DNA of 64,000 nt from JBMDXB01 sp048594975 (GTDB lineage Bacteria > Acidobacteriota > Vicinamibacteria > Vicinamibacterales > 2-12-FULL-66-21), in NCBI GenBank assembly GCA_048594975.1, contig JBMDXQ010000071.1, positions 28,804 through 92,803 on the forward strand, in the 5' to 3' direction. Under the pieces are notes generated by a model. It ran no database searches. It saw nothing but the letters and a program-made list of their open reading frames with translations, and was not told the origin of the DNA. Below are positions 50,077 to 58,879 of this stretch, piece after piece (position 1 is the stretch's first letter; every line of letters begins with the position of its first letter). The translations under genes and the position numbers were made by a program.

Positions 50077-51546
50077 TCAGCGCTGCGTCGTGAGCAGCGG
50101 CTTGCGCTGGATCGCCTTCTGCCCGTCGGCAGGCGGCACCCACATGTCGCTCCACGTGAGCCCGCACTCGCGAATCATCTCGAGGCAGTACTGCATGCGG
50201 CCCAGATCCTGCGGGCCGGCGTTGTTGGTGCCGCAGGCGAACTTCACGCCTGCCTCGCGGGCGCGCCTGATGAAGGCGGCGTCAGGAATCCGGTACCGGT
50301 TGTTGATCTCCATGGCCACGCCATTGCTGCGGAGCGCCGACACGATGCGCTCGCGCCGCCCGGCCGTCCAGAGCTCCTCGTAACGGGCGGCAAGCTGATT
50401 CGGCAGAAACGTCGGATTGACGTAGATGTCAATCGGCTCCTCGTCGAGGATCCGGACGGTACGTTCGACGAGCGTCTCCATGAAGCGCTGCGGGTCGTCG
50501 ATTGTGCCGACCTCGCGGTCGATCCACAGCCGCATGCGCCGGCCGCCGTCATCGGTCCACGTCATGGAGTCGGTGAAAACGTAGTCGAAGCGCTCGAGCG
50601 TGCGGCGGGTGAACAGGCGCACCCACTCACGCCCTTCGGCCTGGAACGCCGCGAATACCGGCTTGCCGCGCAGTTCGCGCAGCACCGGCTCGAGCGCGTC
50701 GTCGCTGCTCATCGCGAAGCCGAGCCCGCCATTCACGGCCACGCCGGCGTAGATGCCCTGCTCGCGCCAGCGACGCAGCACGTCCTCGAGCGTCAGCCCC
50801 TCCTTCAGGTGGGTGTGGTAATCGACGACCGGGAAGTTGGCGGCGCCCAGGTTGAGCAGCTCGCGGTAGGTGTTGTCGACGACCGGGGGGGAGGCGTCGG
50901 CGCGGAGATCGTCGGGCAACCGCCTTACGCGGATGTTGCGGAACGCCACCGTCGAGCCGGGATCGTGCGCCTGGAGGGCGAACGTGCCGCTCGACAGGGC
51001 GCGCGCGCTTTCGGCCAGCGGTGGCGTCGGTTCCACGTAGTCGACCGTGAGCTGGTCGTTCACGCGCACGCGGACCTGTTTCCCGCGGACCGCGATGTGC
51101 ATCCGGAACCAGTCGTTGTCCGGGGCCAGCTGGCCGTAGACGTTCCTCACGCCGTACAGGGATCCGGTCTTGCGCCGCTCGCGGTACTCGGCGTCGCCCG
51201 CGTAGGTGTTGTTGATTTGTACCTCGAGGCCTTTCGCCGGCCAGTCGGCTTCCTGGTACGCGGTGTGGAAATAGACGCCCGAGTTCGCGCCGGGCCTTGT
51301 CAGGACCTCGAGATCGAGCTCGAAGTTCTTGAACGCCGACTGCTGCGACCGGCCGACGTAATAGAGGTGGGAACGCGGGCCGCTCCCGACGATCGTGCCG
51401 TCTTGCACGCGCCACGAACCCGCGTTCTCGCCGGCGCGCCAGCCGGCGAGCGACGTGCCATCGAACAACGGCTGCCAGCCGTCCTGGGCGCCCGCCACGG
51501 CGGCGGCGAGCAGTGCGAGCGGTGCAATGCAACGGGCGAGAGTCAC
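50077..51546 (-). CDS. DUF1080 domain fused to a PHP/amidohydrolase-like barrel
   Basis: The 489-residue exported protein has two parts. Residues about 22-210 form a DUF1080/3-keto-disaccharide hydrolase-like concanavalin fold (WQPLFDGTSLAGWR, SWRVQDGTIVGSG, LEVQINNTY, STVAFRNIRVRRL). Residues about 235-489 form a TIM-barrel hydrolase-like unit opening with VVDYHTHLKEGLTLEDVL (HxH at 244 and 246), and ending with VAMEINNRYRIPDAAFIRRAREAG and KFACGTNNAG, a PHP-like architecture. Separate DUF1080 proteins are common; the joint form suggests a two-step sugar or glycoside degradation. It shares the strand with the next gene, about 20 bases downstream of it. Confidence 0.72.
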   Translation of the reverse strand: MTLARCIAPLALLAAAVAGAQDGWQPLFDGTSLAGWRAGENAGSWRVQDGTIVGSGPRSHLYYVGRSQQSAFKNFELDLEVLTRPGANSGVYFHTAYQEADWPAKGLEVQINNTYAGDAEYRERRKTGSLYGVRNVYGQLAPDNDWFRMHIAVRGKQVRVRVNDQLTVDYVEPTPPLAESARALSSGTFALQAHDPGSTVAFRNIRVRRLPDDLRADASPPVVDNTYRELLNLGAANFPVVDYHTHLKEGLTLEDVLRRWREQGIYAGVAVNGGLGFAMSSDDALEPVLRELRGKPVFAAFQAEGREWVRLFTRRTLERFDYVFTDSMTWTDDGGRRMRLWIDREVGTIDDPQRFMETLVERTVRILDEEPIDIYVNPTFLPNQLAARYEELWTAGRRERIVSALRSNGVAMEINNRYRIPDAAFIRRAREAGVKFACGTNNAGPQDLGRMQYCLEMIRECGLTWSDMWVPPADGQKAIQRKPLLTTQR

Positions 51547-51564
51547 GGGGACCTCCTGTTCGTA

Positions 51565-52596
51565 TCAGCCACGTGCCTTTGCCTTGCCGATCCCGCCGCC
51601 TACCGTCCCGCGCAGCCGGCGATACAGGTTCAAGACGATGTTCGTATGTGCATACGCGCGGTCTTCGGGAAGATTCGAGGGCGTGATCCGCAGGCCGGTG
51701 CGCGACTCCGCCCAGCTCTGAAAGATGATGCGCTCCGGCATGTGCTCCCACCTGACGAACGTGCTGGCCAGGAGTCCGGCGATGTCGGCGGCGTCGCGCG
51801 CGAACAGCGGGTCCGCGTCGCCATTGTAGCCCCACACGATGACGCCGAACGTTAGGCCTCGCGCCTTTGCCGCCGCGTCGAGCCGGGGCAGATCGCGCAC
51901 GAACTCGCCCGGCGCGAGCGCACGCCAGTCGACGTCGACGTGGAGAAACGCCGGGAGTGTGCCGCGGACGCGCAGCATGTCGAGGATCCGTTCGATGGTC
52001 TCGACGCTGGAGAACGGGAATGCCTCGATGAGCCCGATCTTGAGGTTCGGGAAGCGCTGCTGCACGGCGGACATGTACGCGGCGACCTTGTCGGCCGTCG
52101 GCTCAAGGGCGCCGCCGCTGCAGACCGGCGAGCTGCCCGCTACCCACGGCTCGTCCTGCGCGAGGTAGTCGACCGTTCCGCCGGCCGCCTCGACCGCCAG
52201 GATGGATTGGATCGTGCTGCGGATCGACAGCGCCATGCCGTCCGGCTCGTCGATGCAGTACCCCTCCTTCACGGACCCGGCTTCCATGGCTGTCTTCATG
52301 CCCCATTGCTTCAGGCGGCGGAAGGCATCGACGCGCACCAGCGCATCGTACGAGTTCGGTCCGAGAATGGATGCGGGCGGCATCTGGGTGTGCTGCTGAT
52401 AGAACTGGAAGACCGTCACCAGCTCCCGGACGCGCGGCCACTCGTCGGGTCGCTCGAAGAGGCGCTGGTAGTCCAGCGTGCCCGGTCCCGGAGCGAACCA
52501 GATGCGCTCGGCCGACACGGGCAGGGGAGCCGGCGCAGACGCCGCCATCCCGAATGCCGTCAGCACGAGGGCAACGGAAAGGACGCGGAGGCTCAC
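51565..52596 (-). CDS. Secreted TIM-barrel-like hypothetical protein
   Basis: The 343-residue protein has a signal peptide (1-20) and strands with alternating helices that suggest a glycosidase-like barrel: TVFQFYQQHTQ, GMKTAMEAGSVKEGYC, YLAQDEPWVAGSS (acidic residue at a strand end), IGLIEAFPFSS, FLHVDVDWRAL, FGVIVWGYNGDAD and IIFQSWAES with a final Glu. No catalytic family could be named. It lies upstream of the DUF1080-fusion gene on the same strand and may act with it on a polysaccharide. Confidence 0.6.
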   Translation of the reverse strand: MSLRVLSVALVLTAFGMAASAPAPLPVSAERIWFAPGPGTLDYQRLFERPDEWPRVRELVTVFQFYQQHTQMPPASILGPNSYDALVRVDAFRRLKQWGMKTAMEAGSVKEGYCIDEPDGMALSIRSTIQSILAVEAAGGTVDYLAQDEPWVAGSSPVCSGGALEPTADKVAAYMSAVQQRFPNLKIGLIEAFPFSSVETIERILDMLRVRGTLPAFLHVDVDWRALAPGEFVRDLPRLDAAAKARGLTFGVIVWGYNGDADPLFARDAADIAGLLASTFVRWEHMPERIIFQSWAESRTGLRITPSNLPEDRAYAHTNIVLNLYRRLRGTVGGGIGKAKARG

Positions 52597-52815
52597 CCGG
52601 TCAGGATACTCCGGGGGTCAGATCTCGTTCTTCCAGGTTTGACCTCTGAAGTGGACAACGGCCCGTTTCGGGGCGCCGCAGTTCGACGGACCGGCAGTCT
52701 TCTCTCACTGCTCGTGGGTCACCCACTCCTCGCGGTGCTCCGTCGCTCCGCTCGCGGGCGCGCTTCGCGCTTACCGCCTCGCTGCCGCTCGGCGGAGGGG
52801 GGATAATCGGACGTC
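52597..52815. other. Gap rich in GC dyads
   Basis: The 219 bases before the AsmA gene hold GCTCCGCTCGCGGGCGCGCT and a CCGCC...GGCGG dyad, both low-complexity GC palindromes as seen in many high-GC genomes, plus a -10-like GATAAT (52802-52807) ending 8 bases before the GTG start. Confidence 0.4.
52802..52807 (+). promoter_or_regulatory. -10 hexamer GATAAT of the AsmA gene
   Basis: GATAAT ends 8 bases before GTG 52816, giving a leader of about two bases. No -35 at normal spacing is visible. Confidence 0.4.
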
Positions 52816-54372
52816 GTGCGGCGCTGGCTGCTGCTCGCCACGGCGCTCGTGCTGGCCGGGGTGCTCGTCCTGGCGGCGGTCTTCGTCCGCCGTTCGGTGA
52901 TCGCCGGCATCGTCCGCAGTGCGGCAGAGGCGCGGCTCTCCGCCGCGATCGGCCAGCGCGTCAGCATCGGCGACGTCGGGTTCTCGCTGGTGCCGCGGCC
53001 CGTCTTCGCCGGAACGGACGTCCGCGTTGGCGACGCCGACCAGTCCGCGCCTGCCGTTCGGCTCGACCGCGTCGACGTCTTTCCCAGGCTGCGCTCGTTC
53101 TTCAGCAGTACGGTCCGGATCGATGAGATCCGCCTGGACGGTTTCGAGGTGGCCGTCCTGCGCGATCCGGACGGGCGGTGGCACGTACCCCCCGCGTTCC
53201 CGTCCCCGTCGCCGAGCGGCGCCGCCGGCGTCGCGATCGACCGCGTGCGCATCGCGGGCGGGCGCCTGCGCGTCTTCGACGGTTCGGCCGGTCGCGCGCG
53301 CGAGACCTCGAGGGTCGACGCCATTCACGCCGAGATGCTGATCGAGCAGCGTGGGCTGCGCCTCGCACCGCTCGGGGGGCGTGTGGGAAGCGCCGCGATC
53401 GAGGGCGACGCCCGAGTCGAGCCCGGATCCGTACGGCTCTCGTTCCGGGCCGAGGCGATCGCCGACGCGGATCTCCCGGCGTTGCTCGGCTTGCTCGGCT
53501 CGTCGCGACCCGCGGCGCTGCGGCTGAACGAGCCGGCCACCGCGTCGGTCGCCGTGGCTATCGATCGCGCGACCTCCCGGCTCTCGGGGACCGGCACGCT
53601 GCGGGTGCCGGAGCTGACCGTGGATCCGCTGCCGCTGCAACGGGTCGAGGCGCTGTTCACGATCGATGGCTCGCGGCTCACGTTCACGCCGACCACGTTC
53701 TCGGTCAGCGGCGGCACGCATCGCGGCCGCGTGGTGCTGGCGCTCGAAGCCGACCCTCCGCACTGGTCGGCGGAAAGCCGGCTCGAGCGGCTCGACGTCG
53801 GTGCGTTCCTCGACGCGCTTGCCGCGCGGGATGCGCGCATCGACGGGACCGGGACCATCGACGCGAACCTCCGCGGCCGCGTCGTCGAGAACTTCGTGAG
53901 CGGGATGAATGGACGCGCCCGTCTGGAGGTATCGCAGGGCGTGTTGCACGATTTCCCGCTGGTCGCGACGATCGACCGGGCGCTGCAGCTGACCGAGAGC
54001 AGCGGGCCCGACACGCGGTTCGAGCGGCTCACCGCCGCGCTCGCACTTGCCGGCGCCGGGGCCGCCACCGATGACCTGGTGATGGAAGCCGGTCACCTGC
54101 GCGTCGAGCTCGCGGGCCGCATCGGCTTCGACCGCTCGCTGAATCTGCGCGGCCGGGCGGTCGTCTCGAAAGAACGCACGGCCGAGGCGGTGCGACGCGT
54201 TCGCGAGCTCGCCCGCGTGCGCAACAGCGAGGGCGTCATCGAGCTGCCACTCACCATCGGCGGCCGCTTCGACGCGCCCCAGTTCGGCATCGACATGGAG
54301 ACCGCAATCATCCAGGGCGCGCGCGATGAGCTGATGCGTCGCCTCCGCCGCCTGCTCCGCCGCGCGCCGTGA
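52816..54372 (+). CDS. AsmA-family inner-membrane protein
   Basis: The 518-residue protein is a member of the AsmA family (bridge-like proteins implicated in moving phospholipids between membranes). An N-terminal membrane helix (about 5-23) is followed by a long beta-rich region with the AsmA-type start VSIGDVGFSLVPRPVFAGTDVRVGD and repeated strands. The C-terminal AsmA_2-like part contains LEVSQGVLHDFPLVATIDRAL and HLRVELAGRIGFDRSLNLRG, then the typical end IELPLTIGGRFDAPQFGIDME. GTG 52816 is used because it yields the membrane helix and follows the -10 hexamer. Confidence 0.83.
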   Translation: MRRWLLLATALVLAGVLVLAAVFVRRSVIAGIVRSAAEARLSAAIGQRVSIGDVGFSLVPRPVFAGTDVRVGDADQSAPAVRLDRVDVFPRLRSFFSSTVRIDEIRLDGFEVAVLRDPDGRWHVPPAFPSPSPSGAAGVAIDRVRIAGGRLRVFDGSAGRARETSRVDAIHAEMLIEQRGLRLAPLGGRVGSAAIEGDARVEPGSVRLSFRAEAIADADLPALLGLLGSSRPAALRLNEPATASVAVAIDRATSRLSGTGTLRVPELTVDPLPLQRVEALFTIDGSRLTFTPTTFSVSGGTHRGRVVLALEADPPHWSAESRLERLDVGAFLDALAARDARIDGTGTIDANLRGRVVENFVSGMNGRARLEVSQGVLHDFPLVATIDRALQLTESSGPDTRFERLTAALALAGAGAATDDLVMEAGHLRVELAGRIGFDRSLNLRGRAVVSKERTAEAVRRVRELARVRNSEGVIELPLTIGGRFDAPQFGIDMETAIIQGARDELMRRLRRLLRRAP

Positions 54373-54441
54373 TCGCAGATGGTCGGCGAGCGCAGGTCGC
54401 CAGCCGTCGCGCAGCCCTCAGGGCTGCCAGACCGCGTTCAG

Positions 54442-54642
54442 CTAATGCAGGTTCTCGAACCAGGTGCGCGTCAGCAGGAGCCCGATTGCGACGGCGAAGA
54501 GGAACGCCACGATGGCCAGGACTCCTGCGGCCACCAGGCTCCACAGGCCGGACCTGGTCGTTACGCGCCACATGAGGTACGACGCGACGAGCGCGCCTGC
54601 CGTCGCGGCAAGGACGACCGCGACGGCGATCAGCCCAGGCAT
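54442..54642 (-). CDS. Small two-helix membrane protein
   Basis: The 66-residue protein has two hydrophobic helices (about 3-25 and 33-58) separated by RVTTRSGLW, and ends in TRTWFENLH. Composition and codon use fit a real small membrane protein, but no family is recognised. A 7-bp hairpin (54411-54427) lies between its stop and the convergent AsmA stop and may limit transcription from both sides. Confidence 0.5.
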   Translation of the reverse strand: MPGLIAVAVVLAATAGALVASYLMWRVTTRSGLWSLVAAGVLAIVAFLFAVAIGLLLTRTWFENLH

Positions 54643-54722
54643 CGGCGCGTCCTACGAGGGAATCGGCGCCTGCTCGGCGGGGGGATTTCGAATCGCGGTT
54701 CGGCGCAGGAGCTGCTCGACGA

Positions 54723-55089
54723 TCAGACGATCAACAGATGCATTTGCGGCTTCGACCAGGGCCAGGAGCCTACCCTCGACTCCTTCTGCACGAAGTCCTG
54801 CCAGACAACCAGGACGTCGGCCGGTTCCGCGCGCTCGGTGTAGCACAACCGGCCCGCTCGCGCGTCGCGGCTTGTCAGCCACTTCTCCATAATTCCGCGT
54901 CCGGCTGTTCCAGTAGATGACGCCGCTTTCGAAGCGCGCGATGTGGACGGAGGCGAGACAAGGCAGATCGCCCGGACCCGCGCCGATGGTTTGAGCCGGC
55001 CGGCGCGGGCGGGCGACGGCGACGTGGGCCGTGAGCGCGGAGAGGACGACGGCCGTCGATATCCTGACGAACCGCTTCGGAGCGCACAT
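54723..55089 (-). pseudogene. Frameshifted secreted hypothetical gene
   Basis: One frame starts at ATG 55089 (CAPKRFVRISTAVVLSALTA is a signal peptide) and runs to FESGVIYWNSRTRNYG. From about 54890 the next frame continues MEKWLTSRDARAGRL and RAEPADVLVVWQDFVQKES, in which strands such as ADVLVVW look like real protein, ending at 54723. One indel near 54888 would restore a product of about 120 residues. Either a recent pseudogene or a sequencing error. No function is assigned. Confidence 0.42.
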
Positions 55090-55222
55090 AGCGTCCTCCC
55101 GAAGGTGATCGTGAATACTGCTCCCAACGACGCGCAGGGTCAAACGGCAACCCCCCATGAAACGTCCGGCTGACGACTTCCGTCAAAAGGGCGTAATATC
55201 TGCCACTCCTGGAGACGCACCC

Positions 55223-58200
55223 ATGAAATCCTCCGTCGCCCTTGTCGCAGCGCTTCTCGCCGCCGTTCTCACCGGCCATGCATCGCAGACCCCTGCCGTC
55301 TCCTCGCCGCCTGCGGACGACGGCGGGCTGCTGCTCGCGCAGCAGCCCGCGCTCAGCGCGACGCACATCGTGTTCGTCTTCGCCGGCGACCTGTGGAGCG
55401 TGCCGCGGCAGGGCGGCGGCGCCACCCGGCTGACCGCGGGCGTCGGCGTCGAGGCCAGCCCCTCGTTCTCGCCGGACGGCCGATCCATCGCGTTCACGGG
55501 CCAGTACGACGGCAACACCGACGTGTTCGTGATGCCCGCCGAGGGTGGCGTGCCGAAGCGCCTGACCTGGCACCCGGATGCCGACATCGCGCTCGGATGG
55601 AGCAGCGACGGGAAGAAGGTGCTGTTCTCGTCCGGGCGGAACAGCTACACGCGTACCCGCGAGCTCTACCTCGCCGGCATCGACAGCGGGCTGGAAGAGA
55701 AGCTGCCGCTCCCGATGGGCTGGGAGGGCAGCTACTCGCCGGACGGCTCGCGCATCGCCTACGTCCCGAAAGGCCGCGCGTTCTTCGCCTGGAAGCGCTA
55801 TCGCGGCGGCCAGACGACGCCCATCTGGATTGCCGCGCTGTCGAACAGCCGCGTCGAGAAGGTCCCGCGCGAGAACTCGAACGATTTCTGCCCCATGTGG
55901 GTCGGCGACAAGGTGTACTTCCTCAGCGACCGCAGCGAGCGCGTGTCGCTGTTTGCTTACGACACGAACACGAAGAAGGTGTCGCAGGTCGTCCGGCACG
56001 ACGGCATGGACTTCAAGTCGGCGTCGGCCGGCCCCGGGGCCATCGTGATCGAGCAGTTCGGACGCATCCAGCTCTACGACCTGAAGAGCGGCCAGCTCTC
56101 GCCGGTCAAGATCCGGGTCGCGGGCGACATCGCGGAGCTCCGTCCGAAGTACGTGAACGTGGCGTCACGTCTCACCAACGCGCACATCTCGCCCACGGGC
56201 GCGCGCGCCTTGTTCGAGGCGCGCGGCGAGATCCTGACTGTCCCGGCCGAGAAAGGCGACACGCGCAACCTGACACAGACGACCGCCGTGATGGAGCGTG
56301 ACCCGGCCTGGTCGCCCGACGGGAAGTGGATCGCATATTTCTCGGACGAGAGCGGCGAGTACGCGCTGCACGTGCGCGACTCGATGGGCACCGGCGAGGC
56401 GCGCAGGATCCCGCTCGAGGACAAGCCGAGCTTCTATTTCCGCCCGCGCTGGTCCCCCGACAGCACGAAGATCGCCTACCTCGACGCCCACCTGGGCACG
56501 TGGTACGTCGACATCGAGCAGAAGAAGCCGGTGAAGGTGGACAAGGACCGTTATCTCAACCAGCCGGGCGAACGGACGCCGGCATGGTCGCCCGACAGCA
56601 AGTACCTCGCCTACAGCAAGCGTCTGAAGAACTACCTGAGCGCGGTGTTCGTGCATTCGCTCGCGGACGGCAAGAGTACGCAGCTCACCGACGGGTTGAG
56701 CGACGCGCGCTATCCGGTGTTCGATGCCGACGGAAAGTATCTGTACTTCACTGCGAGCACCAACATAGGCCCGGCGCTCGAGCCGGACATCCGCAGCGGC
56801 GTCGCCACGGTCTCGCGCAGCGTCTACCTGGTCGTGCTGTCGAAGACGGAGCCGTCGCCGTTTGCTCCCGAAAGCGATGAGGAGAAGGGGCCGCAGGCGC
56901 AGAGCGGTCGAGGCGCGCCAGCGGCTCAGGGCCCGGAGGGCACCCAGGGTGCCGAAGGCGCGAAGGAGGCTCCGGCGGGCAAAGACGCCGAGGCGGAGAA
57001 GCAGGCGCCCGGCACGAAAGAAGGTCCGGGCGCAAAGGGCGCGTCGCGGGCGAAGCCGCCGGCGCCGCCCAAAGACGTGAAGATCGACTTCGATCGCATC
57101 GGCCAGCGCATCCTGGCAGTCCCGATGCCGGCGCGCCGCTACGTCGGGTTGCAGGCCGGCAAGGCCGGACACCTCTTCGCCATCGAGGCACCGACGCCCG
57201 GACCGGGGGTACAGCCCGGCGTCACCGTGCACCGCTACGCGCTCAAGGAACGCCGCACCGACGTCGTCGCGTCGGGCGTGCGCTTCTTCGAGGTGTCCGG
57301 CAACGGCGAGAAGATCCTGACCGCGCAGCAGGACCGCTGGAGCATCCAGCAGCTGCGCCCCGTCCCGACCGGACCTGCGGCCGGCGCGCCGGGGGGCGGG
57401 CAGCAACCCGGCGGCGGGACGCCGGGCGGCGGCGCGCCCGGTGGCGCCGCGGCGGGCGGCCCGCCCGCGCAAACGCTCGCCACCGCGAACATCGAAGTGC
57501 GATCCGACCCGCGCGCCGAGTGGCGGCAGATGTACCACGACGCGTGGCGCATCCAGCGCGAGTTCTTCTACGATCCCAACCTGCACGGCCTCGATCTCGC
57601 CGGCACGATCAAGAAATACGAGCCCTACCTCGACGCGATCATGTCGCGCCGCGATCTCACCTACCTGTTTGCCGACATGATGGGGGAGATCACCGTCGGC
57701 CATCTCGGCGTCGGCGGCGGCGACCTTCCCGAGACCAAGAACATTCCGACCGGCCTGCTCGGCTGCGACTACACGATCGACAGCAGCCGCTACCGGTTCG
57801 CGCGCGTCTACGACGGCGAGAACTGGAACCCGGACCTGCTCGCGCCGCTCACCCAGCCGGGCGTGAACGTGCGGGAAGGGGAGTACCTGCTGGCGGTGAA
57901 CGGCCGCGAGCTGCGCGCCGCCGACAACGTCTACAGCTTCTTCGAGGCGACGGCCGGCAAGCAGGTGGTGCTGCGCGTCGGCCCGAAACCGGACGGGTCC
58001 GGCGCGCGCGACGTCACGGTCGTCCCGGTGGCGAACGAGGCCCGGCTGCGCAACCTGGCGTGGATCGAAGGCAACCGCCGCAAGGTGGACGAGGCGACGA
58101 AGGGCCGCGTGGCGTATGTCTACATGCCGGACACCGCCTTCGGCGGGCTCACCAACTTCACGCGCTACTTCTACGCCCAGGTTGGCAAGGAAGCGGCGAT

Positions 58201-58738
58201 CATCGACGAACGGTTCAACGGCGGCGGCGCGCTCGCCACCGACATCATCGAGCACCTGAATCGCCGGCTGATGAGCCTCGTCGCCACCCGCGACGGCGAA
58301 GACGAGGTCCAGCCGCAGGGCGCGATCTTCGGGCCGAAGGTGATGATCATCAACGAGTTCGCCGGTTCCGGCGGAGACGCGATGCCCAACTACTTCCGCC
58401 GCGGCGGCGTCGGCAAGCTGATCGGCACGCGCACGTGGGGCGGCCTGGTCGGCCGCGCCGGCGCGCCGCAGCTAATGGACGGCGGCTTCGTGACCGCGCC
58501 GAGCTCCGGTGTCTGGGGGCCCGACAGCCAGTGGGATGCCGAGAACGTCGGCATCTCCCCCGACATCGAGATCGAGCAGGATCCGGAGCTGGTGCGCCAG
58601 GGCCGCGATCCGCAGCTCGAGCGCGCCATCAAGGAAGTGATGGCGGAGCTCGAAAAGAACCCGGTGAAGATGCCGAAACGGCCGGCGTATCCGGACTATC
58701 ACAAGAAAAAGATCACGACGACGTCCGAGCGCCGGTAG
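55223..58738 (+). CDS. Tricorn-like S41 protease
   Basis: The 1171-residue exported protein has the Tricorn order: a signal peptide, two beta-propellers (about 30-560 with many SPDG/SPDS blades such as SPSFSPDGRSIAFTG and WSPDSKYLAYS), a C1 domain, a PDZ-like part and the S41 core. The nucleophile is S1049 in NEFAGSGGDAMPN, H827 lies in VGHLGVGGGD and E1107 in WDAENVGISPD. Gly826 stands just before the catalytic His, where Tricorn has Ser (S745). Two Pro/Gly/Ala-rich linkers interrupt the protein (about 546-617 and 713-750). ATG 55223 follows TGGAG and opens the signal peptide. It probably degrades oligopeptides in the envelope. Confidence 0.9.
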   Translation: MKSSVALVAALLAAVLTGHASQTPAVSSPPADDGGLLLAQQPALSATHIVFVFAGDLWSVPRQGGGATRLTAGVGVEASPSFSPDGRSIAFTGQYDGNTDVFVMPAEGGVPKRLTWHPDADIALGWSSDGKKVLFSSGRNSYTRTRELYLAGIDSGLEEKLPLPMGWEGSYSPDGSRIAYVPKGRAFFAWKRYRGGQTTPIWIAALSNSRVEKVPRENSNDFCPMWVGDKVYFLSDRSERVSLFAYDTNTKKVSQVVRHDGMDFKSASAGPGAIVIEQFGRIQLYDLKSGQLSPVKIRVAGDIAELRPKYVNVASRLTNAHISPTGARALFEARGEILTVPAEKGDTRNLTQTTAVMERDPAWSPDGKWIAYFSDESGEYALHVRDSMGTGEARRIPLEDKPSFYFRPRWSPDSTKIAYLDAHLGTWYVDIEQKKPVKVDKDRYLNQPGERTPAWSPDSKYLAYSKRLKNYLSAVFVHSLADGKSTQLTDGLSDARYPVFDADGKYLYFTASTNIGPALEPDIRSGVATVSRSVYLVVLSKTEPSPFAPESDEEKGPQAQSGRGAPAAQGPEGTQGAEGAKEAPAGKDAEAEKQAPGTKEGPGAKGASRAKPPAPPKDVKIDFDRIGQRILAVPMPARRYVGLQAGKAGHLFAIEAPTPGPGVQPGVTVHRYALKERRTDVVASGVRFFEVSGNGEKILTAQQDRWSIQQLRPVPTGPAAGAPGGGQQPGGGTPGGGAPGGAAAGGPPAQTLATANIEVRSDPRAEWRQMYHDAWRIQREFFYDPNLHGLDLAGTIKKYEPYLDAIMSRRDLTYLFADMMGEITVGHLGVGGGDLPETKNIPTGLLGCDYTIDSSRYRFARVYDGENWNPDLLAPLTQPGVNVREGEYLLAVNGRELRAADNVYSFFEATAGKQVVLRVGPKPDGSGARDVTVVPVANEARLRNLAWIEGNRRKVDEATKGRVAYVYMPDTAFGGLTNFTRYFYAQVGKEAAIIDERFNGGGALATDIIEHLNRRLMSLVATRDGEDEVQPQGAIFGPKVMIINEFAGSGGDAMPNYFRRGGVGKLIGTRTWGGLVGRAGAPQLMDGGFVTAPSSGVWGPDSQWDAENVGISPDIEIEQDPELVRQGRDPQLERAIKEVMAELEKNPVKMPKRPAYPDYHKKKITTTSERR

Positions 58739-58783
58739 CCAGGAGGTCTTCCCTTCCTGATCGACCGTCGAAAACGCGTGAGC

Positions 58784-58812
58784 GGATGGTGTGCGACAGC
58801 CGCACACCATCC
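58784..58812 (+). terminator. 12-bp hairpin after the Tricorn gene
   Basis: GGATGGTGTGCG (58784-58795) and CGCACACCATCC (58801-58812) are exact reverse complements around a five-base loop, 45 bases after the protease stop. No T-run follows, so it may need Rho or may stabilise the transcript end. Confidence 0.55.
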
Positions 58813-58864
58813 TGACACTCCCGTCACCCTCGTCGCGCCGCGACCCTGACGCGATCCAGGCGCG

Positions 58865-58870
58865 TATAAT
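58865..58870 (+). promoter_or_regulatory. -10 hexamer TATAAT of the FecR operon
   Basis: A perfect TATAAT ends 9 bases before the FecR ATG at 58880; the predicted leader is two to three bases. Confidence 0.55.
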
Positions 58871-58879
58871 GCGCCCGTT

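Noticed and set aside
56165..58255. 696-codon minus-strand frame opposite the Tricorn gene
   Set aside because: Antisense shadow.
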